A stretch of DNA of 64,000 nucleotides from Vreelandella maris (GTDB lineage: Bacteria; Pseudomonadota; Gammaproteobacteria; Pseudomonadales; Halomonadaceae), in contig NZ_JABWCV010000007.1 in the NCBI RefSeq assembly GCF_013371085.1, positions 1 through 64,000 on the forward strand. Reading direction: 5' to 3'. Shown one piece after another: positions 1 through 10,325 of the stretch (its first letter is position 1; every line of letters begins with the position of its first letter). A model generated the notes under the pieces. It saw nothing but the letters and a program-made list of their open reading frames with translations. It was not told where the DNA came from and did no database searches. Both the position numbers and the translations under genes were made by a program.

Positions 1-25
1 CATCTGTGAGCATCAGTCGGGGCAT
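1..25 (-). CDS. IS5-family transposase, N-terminal fragment (runs off window)
   Basis: Reading the minus strand from an ATG at 25, the first eight codons give MPRLMLTD and the next codon begins with G. This matches the usual start of a large group of IS5-family transposases (MPRLMLTDEHW...), enzymes that cut and join the ends of their own element. Only eight residues are visible, so the call rests on a short but distinctive match. The rest of the gene lies before base 1. No strong ribosome binding site is seen (GCGAG about 6 nt upstream). Confidence 0.45.
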
Positions 26-77
26 GGCAAGCTCGCAGTTTGTTGGTGTCGGAACCTGTATTCTGTGAGTTTGCCCC
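1..77 (-). mobile_element. Probable left end of an IS5-family insertion sequence
   Basis: The region upstream of the transposase start (26-77) has no gene and is the right size for an IS5-type terminal region. If the element ends near 77, its outer end read on the minus strand starts GGGGCAAACTCACAG and abuts a TA at 78-79, a plausible short target duplication. The exact boundary is inferred, because the other end lies outside the window and the inverted repeat cannot be matched. Confidence 0.33.
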
Positions 78-134
78 TATCCTGCCAATGCTATCCCTCA
101 AAACGTCAACAGGCCCTAGGAGGATTTAATTACG

Positions 135-467
135 ATGGCCCCATTATCCACTTGGTGGTTCCTGCGTCGACTCAAATCCCGCGTTTGGGCGGCAAAACGT
201 ATTGTGCGTGCGCTAAAGCTGTTTGTACCAATGTCACGTGACGTGATCCGTGGCGATTTTCGCCCCATTCCCTGGTCGGCATTTGGCATGATGGCCTTAG
301 CCTTGGGTTACTTGGTACTGCCGTTTGATCTGATACCCGATTTTCTCATGCTGATCGGTGTGGTGGACGATGTGCTGATTGTCGGCTGGTTGCTCAACCG
401 GATCGACCAGCGCTTAGAAGGCTATCGTGCTTGGAAATTTGGTGACCCCGACCTAACGCCTACTTAA
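135..467 (+). CDS. YkvA-like DUF1232 membrane protein
   Basis: Small protein of 110 residues with a basic N-terminus and a hydrophobic segment at about 52-85 carrying the DUF1232 hallmark LPFDLIPD followed by GVVDDVLIVG. The family is found in many bacteria and has no established function; members are predicted inner-membrane proteins. An AGGAGG stands 11 nt before the ATG, a rather long spacing, but no better start is seen. It stands alone between the IS edge and htpG, and shares no obvious operon with either. Confidence 0.8.
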   Translation: MAPLSTWWFLRRLKSRVWAAKRIVRALKLFVPMSRDVIRGDFRPIPWSAFGMMALALGYLVLPFDLIPDFLMLIGVVDDVLIVGWLLNRIDQRLEGYRAWKFGDPDLTPT

Positions 468-493
468 CCTCTGTTGTTTCTTAGCCCCAGCTG

Positions 494-521
494 CTTGAAA
501 AAGCGCTGCTTATCCCCATAT
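494..521 (+). promoter_or_regulatory. Sigma-32 heat-shock promoter of htpG
   Basis: CTTGAAA at 494-500 is followed after exactly 13 nt by CCCCATAT at 514-521. This is a near-perfect match to the RpoH consensus (CTTGAAA, 11-15 nt spacer, CCCCAT-T). The predicted transcript would start near 528 and carry a leader of about 70 nt before htpG. Position, orientation and target gene all agree with heat-shock control. Confidence 0.85.
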
Positions 522-600
522 TTGATCCACGAAACCTTTTTATGCTTCTGCTGACTAGCGCAGGGGCAATTGACCAACGTGATCCAGAAGGGATAAGCGC

Positions 601-2535
601 ATGACTACAGCTACCCACGAACAAGCGACTGATAAATCGGCTAACCACGAAGAAACGCTAGGCTTTCAGACGGAAGTTAAGCAACTGCTGAATTTGATGA
701 TCCACTCCCTGTACTCTAACCGGGAGATTTTCTTACGTGAGCTTATCTCAAATGGCGCCGACGCCTGCGATAAGCTTCGCTACGCGGCCCTTGATAACGA
801 TGCGCTCTATGAAGGCGACAGTGAGTTGCGTATCGAAATCGAGCACGACCACGATGCCAACACTATCACCCTGCGTGATAACGGTGTAGGCATGACTCGC
901 GAAGATGTGATTGCTAACTTAGGCACCATCGCGCGCTCCGGTACCGCTGAATTTCTCAAACAGCTTTCCGGTGAGCAGCAGAAAGACGCCAAGTTGATTG
1001 GTCAGTTCGGCGTTGGTTTCTACTCTGGCTTTATTGTTGCTGATGAAATCGCGGTGCGTACCCGTAAAGCAGGTACCGATGCCAGCGCAGGGGTCGAGTG
1101 GCGTTCCAAAGGGGAAGGCGAGTTTACCGTTGCTGATATCGAGCGAGTCCAGCACGGTACTGAAATTACCCTGCACCTGAAAGAGGACGCCAAAGAGTTC
1201 GCCGATGATTACCGGCTACAAAGTCTGGTACGTAAATATTCGGATCATATCGAAGTGCCCGTGCGTATGCCGAAGACTGAAACGGCGAAGGACGACGAAG
1301 GCAACAGCATTGAGGGTAGTGAAGTAACCACCTGGGAAACTATTAATGAGGCCACGGCGTTATGGTCGCGTCCTAAGAGCGAGGTTTCCGACGATGAGTA
1401 CAAGGCGTTCTACAAGCACGTTGCCCACGATTTTTCCGACCCGCTGACCTGGAGTCACAATAAAGTCGAAGGCAAGCTTGAATATACCAGCCTGCTGTAT
1501 GTGCCAGGGCGTGCCCCGTTTGATATGTTCGACCGTGATGGGGCACGAGGGGTGAAACTCTACGTTCAGCGTGTCTTTATCATGGACGATGCTGAACAGT
1601 TCCTACCGCTTTATCTGCGCTTTATCAAAGGTGTGCTGGATACCCGCGAGCTGTCGCTCAACGTTTCTCGTGAATTGCTCCAGCAAGACCCCAATGTCGA
1701 TAAAATCAAGTCGGCGCTTACCAAGCGTGGCTTGGACATGCTCAAGAAACTCGCCAAGGATAAAGAGCAGTATCAAACCTTTTGGAATACCTTTGGTAGC
1801 GTATTGAAAGAAGGGCCGGGCGAAGATCCGTCTAACCGTGAAAAAATCGCTGGTTTGTTGCGCTTTGCTTCAACCCACACCGATACCGCTACCCAGGAAC
1901 ATGCGCTGGCTGATTATGTCGAGCGCATGAAAGAAGGCCAGAAGAAGATTTATTACGTGGTGGCGGATAGCTTTAATGCAGCGAAAAATAGCCCGCATCT
2001 GGAGATCTTCCGTAAAAAAGGCATCGAAGTACTGCTCTTATCGGATCGTATTGATGATTGGCTGATGAGCCATCTGACTGAGTTCGATGGCAACACCTTT
2101 GCCGATGTCGCCAAGGGCGAGCTTGATCTTGGCGATGTAGAAGACGAAGCAGAGAAGAAAGCCCAGGAAGAGACCGCTAAAGCGAAAGAGGATCTGGTTA
2201 AGCGCGTCAAAGAAGCGCTAGGCGACGGCGTACAGGAAGTGAAAATCACGCATCGCCTGACCGACTCGCCCGCCTGTGTAGTGTTACCTGAGCATGAGAT
2301 GGGCTATCAGATGCGCCGCATTATGGAAGCGGCAGGGCAGCCGCTGCCCGAGGTGAAGCCTATTCTTGAGCTGAACCCCAGCCATGCGCTAGTGGCCCGC
2401 TTGGAAGGGGCTGAAGGTGATTTGTTCACGCAGCTTTCCTACATCCTGCTGGATCAAGCCATCATTGCTGAAGGCGGTCATTTGGATGATCCTGCCGCCT
2501 ACGTGAAACGCCTTAACAGTGTGCTGACCGCCTAG
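601..2535 (+). CDS. htpG: Molecular chaperone HtpG (bacterial Hsp90)
   Basis: ATP-dependent cytosolic chaperone that remodels client proteins with the DnaK system. At 644 residues it is close to the usual length (E. coli 624). The N-terminal GHKL ATPase domain shows E47 and N51 in the [16 protein letters not shown] helix, the nucleotide-binding DNGVGMT at 93-99 and the lid glycine motif [11 protein letters not shown]. The middle domain contains the catalytic-loop arginine region [10 protein letters not shown]; the C-terminal dimerisation domain is complete. An acidic/lysine-rich stretch (residues about 505-540) links the middle and C-terminal domains. A GAAGGGA ribosome binding site precedes the ATG. 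Transcription is expected from the sigma-32 promoter at 494-521. Confidence 0.98.
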   Translation: MTTATHEQATDKSANHEETLGFQTEVKQLLNLMIHSLYSNREIFLRELISNGADACDKLRYAALDNDALYEGDSELRIEIEHDHDANTITLRDNGVGMTREDVIANLGTIARSGTAEFLKQLSGEQQKDAKLIGQFGVGFYSGFIVADEIAVRTRKAGTDASAGVEWRSKGEGEFTVADIERVQHGTEITLHLKEDAKEFADDYRLQSLVRKYSDHIEVPVRMPKTETAKDDEGNSIEGSEVTTWETINEATALWSRPKSEVSDDEYKAFYKHVAHDFSDPLTWSHNKVEGKLEYTSLLYVPGRAPFDMFDRDGARGVKLYVQRVFIMDDAEQFLPLYLRFIKGVLDTRELSLNVSRELLQQDPNVDKIKSALTKRGLDMLKKLAKDKEQYQTFWNTFGSVLKEGPGEDPSNREKIAGLLRFASTHTDTATQEHALADYVERMKEGQKKIYYVVADSFNAAKNSPHLEIFRKKGIEVLLLSDRIDDWLMSHLTEFDGNTFADVAKGELDLGDVEDEAEKKAQEETAKAKEDLVKRVKEALGDGVQEVKITHRLTDSPACVVLPEHEMGYQMRRIMEAAGQPLPEVKPILELNPSHALVARLEGAEGDLFTQLSYILLDQAIIAEGGHLDDPAAYVKRLNSVLTA

Positions 2536-2566
2536 AAGGTTCTTACACCAAGGCGCTATGGCTTAG

Positions 2567-2642
2567 GCGTTAGTAACTAACGCTCATATTTATCAGCGCC
2601 CAAAACGGCCCGTTTGGTTACCCAAGCGGGCCGTCTGTTTTA
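2567..2642 (+). terminator. htpG terminator with an extra upstream hairpin
   Basis: Two hairpins follow htpG. The first is a perfect 7-bp stem with a TAA loop at 2567-2583 (GCGTTAG/CTAACGC). The second, at 2605-2634, pairs ACGGCCCGTTTGG with CCCAAGCGGGCCGT and runs into CTGTTTTA, the form of an intrinsic terminator. The second is the likely stop point for htpG transcripts. Confidence 0.75.
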
Positions 2643-2701
2643 GTAGGCTAGTTTTGATAAAGTGGGCGTGTACGTTCTGCGAGACTTATTAGGACACCAT
2701 C

Positions 2702-3805
2702 ATGGCTGAGCAGCAAATTAAGGTCGCCGTACTCGGAGGCGGTAGTTTCGGTACGGCATTAGCAAGTATTGCCGCCGATAATGGCGCCCACGTCCGTCAG
2801 TGGATGCGTGACGAAACGCTGGTCGCGCAAATAAATAACGAACACCGTAACGGGCGCTATCTGCCGCATTACGCAATGAATCCAGCCGTAGAAGCCTCAA
2901 CCGATATGCAGGCTGTATTAGCTGATGCCTCCCTGGTACTGATTGCGATTCCCTCAAAGGCCTTTCGCAGCGTGGTGCAAGCAGCAAAAGCGTGGCTGAG
3001 GCCTGAGCAAATTCTGGTAAGTACCACCAAAGGGATTGAGCAGGACGGCTTCTTGCTCATGAGCCAGGTGCTTGAACAGGAGACAGGCTTTAGCCACATT
3101 GGTGTGATTGCAGGGCCTAACTTGGCATCTGAAATTGCCGATAAACAGTTAACCGCTACGGTCATTGCTAGCGCTGACCCGTTAACCCGCACGCGGGTTC
3201 AGCAAGCGCTGGGCTGCCGTTATTTCCGCGTTTACGCCAGCGATGATCGCCACGGTGTTGAGTTAGGTGGCGCACTAAAAAATATTTACGCCATTGCGGC
3301 GGGCATGGCGGCGGCGCTGGGTATGGGTGAAAACACCCGCAGTATGTTGATGACCCGCGCGCTGGCTGAAATGAGCCGCTTTGCGGTTGCCCAGGGCGCT
3401 AACCCGATGACTTTTTTAGGCTTGGCAGGCGTAGGAGACTTGATCGTTACCTGCTCGTCTAATTTATCGCGTAACTACCGGGTTGGCTATGCCATGGGAG
3501 AGGGGCGGACGCTTGAAGAAGCCGTTGATGCACTTGGCCAAGTGGCGGAAGGCGTTAATACAGTGAAGCTGGTATGCGCCAAAGCGAGCGAGATGGGTGT
3601 TTATATGCCGTTGGCGGAAGGGCTTCATCACGTACTGTTTGACGGCGTGCCTGCTCAAGAGATGGCGCGCACCCTGATGATGGGCGAGCAGAGTAGTGAT
3701 GTAGAGTTTATTCTGCCCCGTGAGGCTGTTCAGCAGGCTCATCGCGACCAAGCCCATCATGACCAGGCTCCTCCCTCTCAAAAAAACGGAGGCTCGAATG
3801 CCTGA
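2702..3805 (+). CDS. gpsA: Glycerol-3-phosphate dehydrogenase [NAD(P)+]
   Basis: Reduces dihydroxyacetone phosphate to sn-glycerol 3-phosphate for phospholipid synthesis; cytosolic. The Rossmann motif [10 protein letters not shown] lies at residues 12-21 and the catalytic lysine is K193 in [12 protein letters not shown]; the second-domain motif [11 protein letters not shown] is also present. At 367 residues it is about 28 longer than E. coli GpsA (339). The excess is a polar C-terminal tail made of tandem five-residue units ([15 protein letters not shown]) encoded by a 15-bp repeat. AGGACA precedes the ATG. Its end overlaps sixA by 8 bp, so the two are probably translationally coupled. Confidence 0.97.
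   Translation: MAEQQIKVAVLGGGSFGTALASIAADNGAHVRQWMRDETLVAQINNEHRNGRYLPHYAMNPAVEASTDMQAVLADASLVLIAIPSKAFRSVVQAAKAWLRPEQILVSTTKGIEQDGFLLMSQVLEQETGFSHIGVIAGPNLASEIADKQLTATVIASADPLTRTRVQQALGCRYFRVYASDDRHGVELGGALKNIYAIAAGMAAALGMGENTRSMLMTRALAEMSRFAVAQGANPMTFLGLAGVGDLIVTCSSNLSRNYRVGYAMGEGRTLEEAVDALGQVAEGVNTVKLVCAKASEMGVYMPLAEGLHHVLFDGVPAQEMARTLMMGEQSSDVEFILPREAVQQAHRDQAHHDQAPPSQKNGGSNA
3734..3778 (+). repeat. 15-bp tandem repeat in the gpsA 3' end
   Basis: Three adjoining 15-bp units (3734-3748, 3749-3763, 3764-3778) begin CAGGCTC, CAAGCCC and CAGGCTC and encode [10 protein letters not shown] and QAPPS. The first two units agree at 12 of 15 positions; the third has diverged further. They form the extended C-terminal tail of GpsA, just ahead of the sixA start. 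Confidence 0.7.
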
Positions 3806-4277
3806 TATGTTGATCATGCGCCATGGCGAGGCTGGGCCAGGGTATCCCGATCACGCGCGCCGCTTAACATCGCGCGGTGAGCGTGAGGTCGAAAAAATGG
3901 CGCGCTGGCTGGCCGAGCGTGTGGCTGCTGGTGAATTGCCAATGCCAACGCTTTATGCCAGCCCCTACGCACGAGCGCAGCAAACCGCGCAAGCGCTGTG
4001 CGACGGGCTGGGTACTCCCCTTGAGACGCTAGATTTTATCACCCCAGAGGACTCACCCAGCGCTGTGAGCGACTGGCTGCTTGAACAGCCTGAGGGCACG
4101 CCGATTATGCTGGTGAGTCATATGCCGCTGGTGGGCGATTTGGCGGGGCTGTTGGTCGAGGGGAGTCCAGCCCAAGGCATTGGTTTTCCTACCGCCGCCA
4201 TCGCTGAGTTTGAAGCCGAGGTCTGGGCGGCAGGCTGCGCGCAGCTGAAGCGTTTTACCCAGCCCAGCCAGCTTTGA
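3798..4277 (+). CDS. sixA: Phosphohistidine phosphatase SixA
   Basis: Histidine-phosphatase-superfamily enzyme that removes phosphate from phosphohistidine on signalling or phosphotransfer proteins. In E. coli the substrates are ArcB and the nitrogen PTS protein NPr; ptsO, encoding NPr, is in this window. The catalytic RHG is at residues 8-10 (MRHGEAG). The second arginine motif [13 protein letters not shown] and the second catalytic histidine ([12 protein letters not shown]) are present. The ATG at 3798 was chosen because the family starts [11 protein letters not shown] and ACGGAGG precedes it. This gives 159 residues, the usual size, and an overlap with gpsA. Confidence 0.9.
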   Translation: MPDMLIMRHGEAGPGYPDHARRLTSRGEREVEKMARWLAERVAAGELPMPTLYASPYARAQQTAQALCDGLGTPLETLDFITPEDSPSAVSDWLLEQPEGTPIMLVSHMPLVGDLAGLLVEGSPAQGIGFPTAAIAEFEAEVWAAGCAQLKRFTQPSQL

Positions 4278-4290
4278 TGGCCATAAAGAC

Positions 4291-4320
4291 CAAAAAGCGG
4301 CTGCCGGGGCAGCCGCTAAT
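4291..4320 (-). terminator. gatCAB operon terminator
   Basis: AGCGGCTGCC (4296-4305) and GGCAGCCGCT (4308-4317) form a strong stem. On the minus strand it is followed by CTTTTTGG, so it is an intrinsic terminator for the gat operon about 28 nt after gatB. There is no T-run on the plus strand, so sixA transcripts would be stopped less well. Confidence 0.8.
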
Positions 4321-4344
4321 GTCGTGCATCGCCCACCGCTGATA

Positions 4345-5799
4345 TTACAACAGCGCGTCGAGCTTCTCTTTTAGCAAGCCATTCACCTGCTGCGGGTTGG
4401 CGGTGCCACGCGATGCTTTCATTACCTGACCGACAAAGTAGCCGATCATCTTGCCGCGTTTTTCCGGCTCCGAATCACGATACTGGGCAACCTGGGCGGG
4501 ACTGTCGGCGATCACTTGATCAATCATCGCTTCAATCGCGCCGGTATCCGTTACTTGTTTGAGCCCTTTGGCATCAATAATATCGTCGGCGGATTCGCCC
4601 TGGCCATTCCAAAGCGCCTGAAAAACCTCTTTTGCCGCTTTACCGTTGATGGTGTTGTCCAGCACGCGACTGATCAGCTGGCCTAGCTGGCGCGCCGAAA
4701 TCGGGCTGTTGGCAATGCTTAGGTTTTCGCGATTAAGGGCGCCGGAAAGCTCACCCTGTACCCAGTTAGCCGACTGCTTAGCGTCGCCGCACTCGTTATG
4801 CACGGCCTCAAAGAACTCGGCCATATCGCGGCTGGCTGAAATGACATTGGCGTCATAGGCAGATAGCCCCAGCTCGTTTTGGAACCGTTCGCGCTTATCG
4901 GCAGGCAGTTCAGGTAACTGGCTGCGTAAGTGATCCAAGTAGGCTTGATCAAGAACTACTGGCAGCAGGTCGGGGCAGGGGAAGTAGCGATAGTCGTTGG
5001 CTTCTTCCTTGGTACGCATGCTGCGGGTTTCATCGCGATCCGGGTCGAATAGGCGCGTTTCTTGAACCACGCTGCCGCCATCTTCGATCAACTCAATTTG
5101 ACGCTCAACTTCAAACGCAATCGCACGTTCGACGAAGCGGAAAGAGTTAACGTTTTTAATCTCTGCGCGCGTACCAAAGGCCTCCTGACCCGTGGGACGC
5201 ACTGAAACGTTAACGTCGCAGCGCATGGAGCCTTCCGCCATGTTGCCGTCAGAAATGCCCAGGTAGGTGACGATCGAGTGAATCGCCTTGAGATACGCCG
5301 CGGCCTCTTTCGCGCTACGCATATCGGGCTCTGAAACGATTTCCAGCAGTGGGGTGCCAGCCCGGTTCAGGTCGATACCGGTCATGCCATGAAAATCTTC
5401 ATGCAGCGATTTACCAGCATCTTCTTCAAGGTGGGCATGGTGAATGCGGATAAGTTTGGTGGCGCCATCTTCCAGGGTAATTTCAACATCGCCCGGCCCG
5501 ACAATGGGGTGATACATCTGGCTGGTCTGATAGCCCTTGGGTAGGTCAGGGTAGAAGTAGTTCTTACGGTCGAATACCGATACTTCTGCGATATCCGCAT
5601 GCACGGCCAAGCCGAACTGCACGGCCATCGCCACGGCCTGTTCGTTGAGCACCGGCAACGCACCGGGCAGGCCTAAATCGACCGCACACGCTTGGGTATT
5701 GGGCTCAGCGCCAAACGCCGTTGAGGCACCGGAGAAAATTTTTGAACGCGTTGCGAGCTGAACGTGGACTTCAAGCCCAATCACGGTTTCCCATTGCAT
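4345..5799 (-). CDS. gatB: Asp/Glu-tRNA(Asn/Gln) amidotransferase subunit B
   Basis: Subunit of the GatCAB complex, which converts Glu-tRNA(Gln) or Asp-tRNA(Asn) to the amide form. GatB carries the kinase/transamidation site and binds the tRNA with its C-terminal helical and YqeY-like domains. The start [13 protein letters not shown], the motif [14 protein letters not shown] and the [19 protein letters not shown] [14 protein letters not shown] are typical. The ATG at 5799 begins [12 protein letters not shown] and shares one base with the gatA stop (TAATG), which argues against the longer upstream reading. The product is 484 residues, and the C-terminal [16 protein letters not shown] is complete. 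Confidence 0.97.
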   Translation of the reverse strand: MQWETVIGLEVHVQLATRSKIFSGASTAFGAEPNTQACAVDLGLPGALPVLNEQAVAMAVQFGLAVHADIAEVSVFDRKNYFYPDLPKGYQTSQMYHPIVGPGDVEITLEDGATKLIRIHHAHLEEDAGKSLHEDFHGMTGIDLNRAGTPLLEIVSEPDMRSAKEAAAYLKAIHSIVTYLGISDGNMAEGSMRCDVNVSVRPTGQEAFGTRAEIKNVNSFRFVERAIAFEVERQIELIEDGGSVVQETRLFDPDRDETRSMRTKEEANDYRYFPCPDLLPVVLDQAYLDHLRSQLPELPADKRERFQNELGLSAYDANVISASRDMAEFFEAVHNECGDAKQSANWVQGELSGALNRENLSIANSPISARQLGQLISRVLDNTINGKAAKEVFQALWNGQGESADDIIDAKGLKQVTDTGAIEAMIDQVIADSPAQVAQYRDSEPEKRGKMIGYFVGQVMKASRGTANPQQVNGLLKEKLDALL

Positions 5800-7259
5800 T
5801 AGGCGTACTCCTCGGCAAAGGCAGGACGTTGTAGGTGCCAATCGGTCGCTTGTTGAAACTGGTGAGCGACATTTAGCAACTGCGCTTCGGCAAAGTGGGT
5901 GCCGAGAATTTGCAGGCCCACCGGCCGACCATTGGAAAAGCCAGCCGGTACGCTGATGCCGGGGATGCCCGCCAGGTTAACCGCGATGGTGTAGATGTCC
6001 TGTAAGTACATTGATACGGGATCTTTTTTAGCGCCTAGGTCGAAAGCAGGCGTGGGGGAGGCCGGTCCCATCAGCACATCCACATCTTCAAAGGCGTCTA
6101 GGAAGTCTTGGCGGATCAGGCGACGTACTTTTTGAGCCTTGGTGTAGTAGGCGTCAAAGAAACCTTCCGACAGCGTATGAGTGCCGATCAGGATGCGCCG
6201 CTTGACCTCTTCACCGAAGCCCTCAGCCCGTGAGCGGGTATACAGATCAATCAAATCGCTGGGATTGTCGCAGCGATAACCAAAGCGCACACCGTCGTAG
6301 CGTGACAGGTTCGAAGAGGCTTCGGCGGGGGCGATAACATAGTAAGCCGGAATCGCATAGTGGGTGTGCGGTAGGCTGACTTCGCGCACGGTCGCGCCCA
6401 GAGATTCGTACACTTTCACTGCTTCGCGTACGGCCTTTTCAACATCGGGATCTAAGCCATCGCCAAAATACTCTTTAGGCAGGCCAATCTTTAAGCCTGA
6501 GAGCGGGGCGTTAAGGTTTTCCACATAATCCGGCACGCCGCGGGTGACGCTGGTGGAATCGCGGCCGTCGTGGCCGGCAATGACTCCCAGCAGGTGCGCG
6601 CAATCTTCGGCGCTGCGCGCCATGGGGCCTGCCTGGTCAAGGCTTGAAGCGTAGGCAATGATGCCAAAGCGTGACACACGACCATAAGTGGGCTTTAAGC
6701 CAGTGATGCCGCAAAACGCCGCCGGTTGGCGGATGGAGCCGCCGGTATCGGTGCCCATGGCGGCAGGTATCAAGCCAGCCGCGACCGCTGCCGCGCTGCC
6801 GCCAGAGCTGCCGCCCGGTACCGCGGTCAAATCCCAAGGGTTTTTAACCGGACCGTAGTAGCTGTTTTCGTTGGACGAGCCCATGGCGAACTCATCCATA
6901 TTGGTTTTGCCCAGACTAATCGTGCCCGCCGCGTTCAGCTTTTCAACGACGGTGGCATTGTAGGGGGCGATAAAATTATCCAGCATTTTTGAGCCGCAAC
7001 TGGTTTTTACATCGCGAGTACAAAAAATATCTTTAAGCGCCAGAGGAATGCCTGCCAGCGGCCCTGCAGTGCCCGCCGCCCGGGCGTTATCTGCTATTTC
7101 AGCGTGCTTCAGCGCTTGCTCAGCGGTCACGCTGATAAAACTGTTCAGTTTGCCGTCAGCTTTTTCAATGCGCTGCAAATAGTGAGCGGTCAGCTCTCGG
7201 CTTGAGAACTCGCCGCTTTTTAAGGCAGCAGCGAGTTGCGTTAATGTTTTCTCATACAT
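5799..7259 (-). CDS. gatA: Asp/Glu-tRNA(Asn/Gln) amidotransferase subunit A
   Basis: Amidase subunit of GatCAB that releases ammonia from glutamine for transfer to mischarged tRNA. The amidase-signature catalytic set is present: K76 in IPLALKDIF, the serine-rich GGSSGGS at about 149-155 and the nucleophile serine in DTGGS at about 171-175. At 486 residues it has normal length. It lies 71 nt after gatC and overlaps gatB by one base, so the three form one minus-strand operon in the order C-A-B. Confidence 0.97.
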   Translation of the reverse strand: MYEKTLTQLAAALKSGEFSSRELTAHYLQRIEKADGKLNSFISVTAEQALKHAEIADNARAAGTAGPLAGIPLALKDIFCTRDVKTSCGSKMLDNFIAPYNATVVEKLNAAGTISLGKTNMDEFAMGSSNENSYYGPVKNPWDLTAVPGGSSGGSAAAVAAGLIPAAMGTDTGGSIRQPAAFCGITGLKPTYGRVSRFGIIAYASSLDQAGPMARSAEDCAHLLGVIAGHDGRDSTSVTRGVPDYVENLNAPLSGLKIGLPKEYFGDGLDPDVEKAVREAVKVYESLGATVREVSLPHTHYAIPAYYVIAPAEASSNLSRYDGVRFGYRCDNPSDLIDLYTRSRAEGFGEEVKRRILIGTHTLSEGFFDAYYTKAQKVRRLIRQDFLDAFEDVDVLMGPASPTPAFDLGAKKDPVSMYLQDIYTIAVNLAGIPGISVPAGFSNGRPVGLQILGTHFAEAQLLNVAHQFQQATDWHLQRPAFAEEYA

Positions 7260-7330
7260 GACCCGGAAGCTCCGTTCAGGGGCGAAAAAAAGAGGCGGTG
7301 TGGGTGGCTCGGGTTAGCTCGGCAACGTTA

Positions 7331-7618
7331 TTATTCAACGACGCGAGGCACCAGATACAAGCCGTTTTCCACTGCCGGAGCACAGCGCTGAAAGGTATCA
7401 CGCTGGTTAGATTCGGTGACTTCATCGGCGCGCAGTCGCTGAGTCGCATCTAACGGATGAGCGAGCGGCTTAACACCTTCAGTATCAAGGCTTTGTAGCT
7501 GATCGACCATGTCCAGAATCCGGCTTAGGTCTTCTACAAAGCCGCTGGCTTGGTCATCGCTGACGGCGAGTCGGGCCAAGTGAGCGGCCCGGCGCACATG
7601 AGATTCTTCAAGCGCCAT
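7331..7618 (-). CDS. gatC: Asp/Glu-tRNA(Asn/Gln) amidotransferase subunit C
   Basis: Small 95-residue subunit that wraps around and stabilises GatA in GatCAB. The family pattern is seen: [17 protein letters not shown] at the N-terminus, the central [25 protein letters not shown] and the C-terminal LYLVPRVVE. The start at 7618 (MALEESHV) is preferred over a longer reading because GAGGAA lies 8 nt upstream and the length fits the family. The gene ends with tandem stops TAA TAA. First gene of the gat operon. Confidence 0.95.
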   Translation of the reverse strand: MALEESHVRRAAHLARLAVSDDQASGFVEDLSRILDMVDQLQSLDTEGVKPLAHPLDATQRLRADEVTESNQRDTFQRCAPAVENGLYLVPRVVE

Positions 7619-7682
7619 GATCGATATTCCTCGTAAACGTAATTGAACAATATCCGCTTTAAGCGGTATACATACCGGTATC

Positions 7683-7708
7683 AAAAAAACGTCTTGTGTA
7701 GCAGACGT
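7683..7708 (-). terminator. Terminator-like hairpin in the gatC leader
   Basis: On the minus strand ACGTCT and AGACGT (7703-7708 and 7689-7694) pair around an 8-nt loop and are followed at once by seven T residues (7683-7689). The form is that of a short intrinsic terminator. It lies 65-90 nt upstream of gatC, with no minus-strand gene above it to terminate. It may be an attenuator-like element or a stop for antisense transcription from mreB. The 6-bp stem is modest. Confidence 0.4.
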
Positions 7709-7834
7709 GGAAAATAGCCGCAAAAGGTACCACATATTGGCCTTCACGGGCAGTATTAGGCACGACTCGTGCTTGCTGCCAGGGGGTTGCGGTGATACCG
7801 TTTGCATCCGCACAGGGTTCCCGGTCTGCACTAG

Positions 7835-8884
<1,050 letters not shown>

Positions 8885-8907
8885 TCGCAGCGGTTAATTG
8901 CGGGGGA

Positions 8908-9837
8908 TTGCCTATTAAACCGCTGTTTTCGCACGGGCCACTGCCGGGCTATCGGCTGTTTTTTTGCGTATTGGCTGCCAGTGCTTTGATGTTTGTCGAC
9001 CAGCGTTTCACGCGTATGGAACAAGTGCGTGCGCAACTGTCGACAGTTGTTGCCCCTATCCAATGGGTGGTTAGCGTGCCTAGCGACCTGTTGAACTGGG
9101 GGTCGCTGGCGCTTTCTGATCAACAGGCGCTGGTGGATGAAAACCGGCGTTTGCGTGAGCAGATTCTTACCCTTTCCCATCGTGGTCAGCGAATGGCGAA
9201 TTTAACAGCGGAAAACAGCGAGCTGCGCGAATTGCTGAGGGCCGCTGAACGTCGTAATATTCCCTATATCACGGCGGAGCTTTTATCGCTGGATAATGAC
9301 CCTTTTAGTCATCAAATGGTGGTCAACCGTGGGCACCGTAACGGCGCCTACGTGGGGCAGCCGGTGATTGATGCCTCTGGCTTGGTGGGCCAAATTACCG
9401 CTGTCTCTGCCTACTCCAGCCGTGTGCTGCTATTGGCGGATGCCAGTCATGCCTTGCCGGTTCAGCTAAACCGCAATGGATTACGCTTTATTGTTCAGGG
9501 GGCAGGGCGTTACAGCAGTGTTAATGTGATGCATGTTCCCGATACGGCGGATATTCGCGAGGGGGACTTGCTGACCACTTCAGGGTTAGCGGGGCGTTTC
9601 CCGCCGGGTTATCCCGTCGCACGCGTAACAGAGGTTTTCCACGACCCTGGCCAGCCCTTTGCGCGTGTAACGGCCGAACCCATGGCGCAGTTACAACGCT
9701 CGCGCCACTTCTTGCTGCTTTTCCCACCTCCGCGTGTGGAAGTGGAAGAGCATGCGTGGGATGAAACGCTGGATATCTCGGCAGAGGCGTTACGCTCCTC
9801 GCTACGGCTTGCTAATCCCGATCAAGAGGTGCCCTGA
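8908..9837 (+). CDS. mreC: Rod-shape determining protein MreC
   Basis: Bitopic inner-membrane protein with a periplasmic domain that links MreB filaments to the wall synthases. It has a basic N-terminus, one membrane segment (about residues 14-31), a coiled coil (about 65-105: DENRRLREQILTLSHR... ELRELLRAAE) and the two-lobed beta domain with GQPVIDASGLVGQI and DLLTTSGLAGRFPPGYPV. The start is a TTG at 8908 with a purine run directly before it, so the spacing is poor. It is the only in-frame choice that keeps the usual IKPLFSHGP start. 309 residues. Confidence 0.94.
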   Translation: MPIKPLFSHGPLPGYRLFFCVLAASALMFVDQRFTRMEQVRAQLSTVVAPIQWVVSVPSDLLNWGSLALSDQQALVDENRRLREQILTLSHRGQRMANLTAENSELRELLRAAERRNIPYITAELLSLDNDPFSHQMVVNRGHRNGAYVGQPVIDASGLVGQITAVSAYSSRVLLLADASHALPVQLNRNGLRFIVQGAGRYSSVNVMHVPDTADIREGDLLTTSGLAGRFPPGYPVARVTEVFHDPGQPFARVTAEPMAQLQRSRHFLLLFPPPRVEVEEHAWDETLDISAEALRSSLRLANPDQEVP

Positions 9838-10325
9838 TGGCGCGCGCACCGGTTGTGCCTATTTTAGCTATTTGGCTAAGCCTGCTATTGGCGTTATGTT
9901 TGCAAGTCATGCCGCTTGCCGATGGCTGGCAGGTATATCGGCCTGAATGGCTGGGACTCATGCTAATTTACTGGTGTATGCGAACTCCCGACAGAGTCGG
10001 CGTTTTTCATGGCTTTGTACTAGGCATTCTGATGGATTTAATCGAAGGCACTGCGCTGGGGCAGCATGCCCTCATCTATTCGCTCTTAGCGTTTCTTTGT
10101 GCATTGGTGTACCCACGCTTCCGGGCTTATTCACTGGTACAACAGTCGGCTCTTGTGTTGGTGTTGCTCGGCTTAGTGCAGCTCGTCGCGCAGTGGCTGC
10201 GCACCATCGTGGGTGATTTTTCAATTCACCTGGCCTTTTTAATTCCCTCGCTGATCAGTGCATTTTTATGGCCGTGGCTGTCTACCATGTTCCAAGCATT
10301 CGAGCGCCGGTTGGCCGCTTCATGA
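9837..10325 (+). CDS. mreD: Rod-shape determining protein MreD
   Basis: Polytopic inner-membrane partner of MreC in the rod complex. At 162 residues it shows about five hydrophobic segments and the family pattern [33 protein letters not shown] in its first half. The ATG shares a base with the mreC stop (TGATG) and its own stop overlaps the maf start (ATGA), so translation of the three is coupled. Confidence 0.95.
   Translation: MARAPVVPILAIWLSLLLALCLQVMPLADGWQVYRPEWLGLMLIYWCMRTPDRVGVFHGFVLGILMDLIEGTALGQHALIYSLLAFLCALVYPRFRAYSLVQQSALVLVLLGLVQLVAQWLRTIVGDFSIHLAFLIPSLISAFLWPWLSTMFQAFERRLAAS

Noticed and set aside
919..1176. Antisense and alternative-frame readings inside htpG, and similar ones in most long genes
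   Set aside because: They are shadows of strongly conserved proteins, lack ribosome binding sites and resemble no family.
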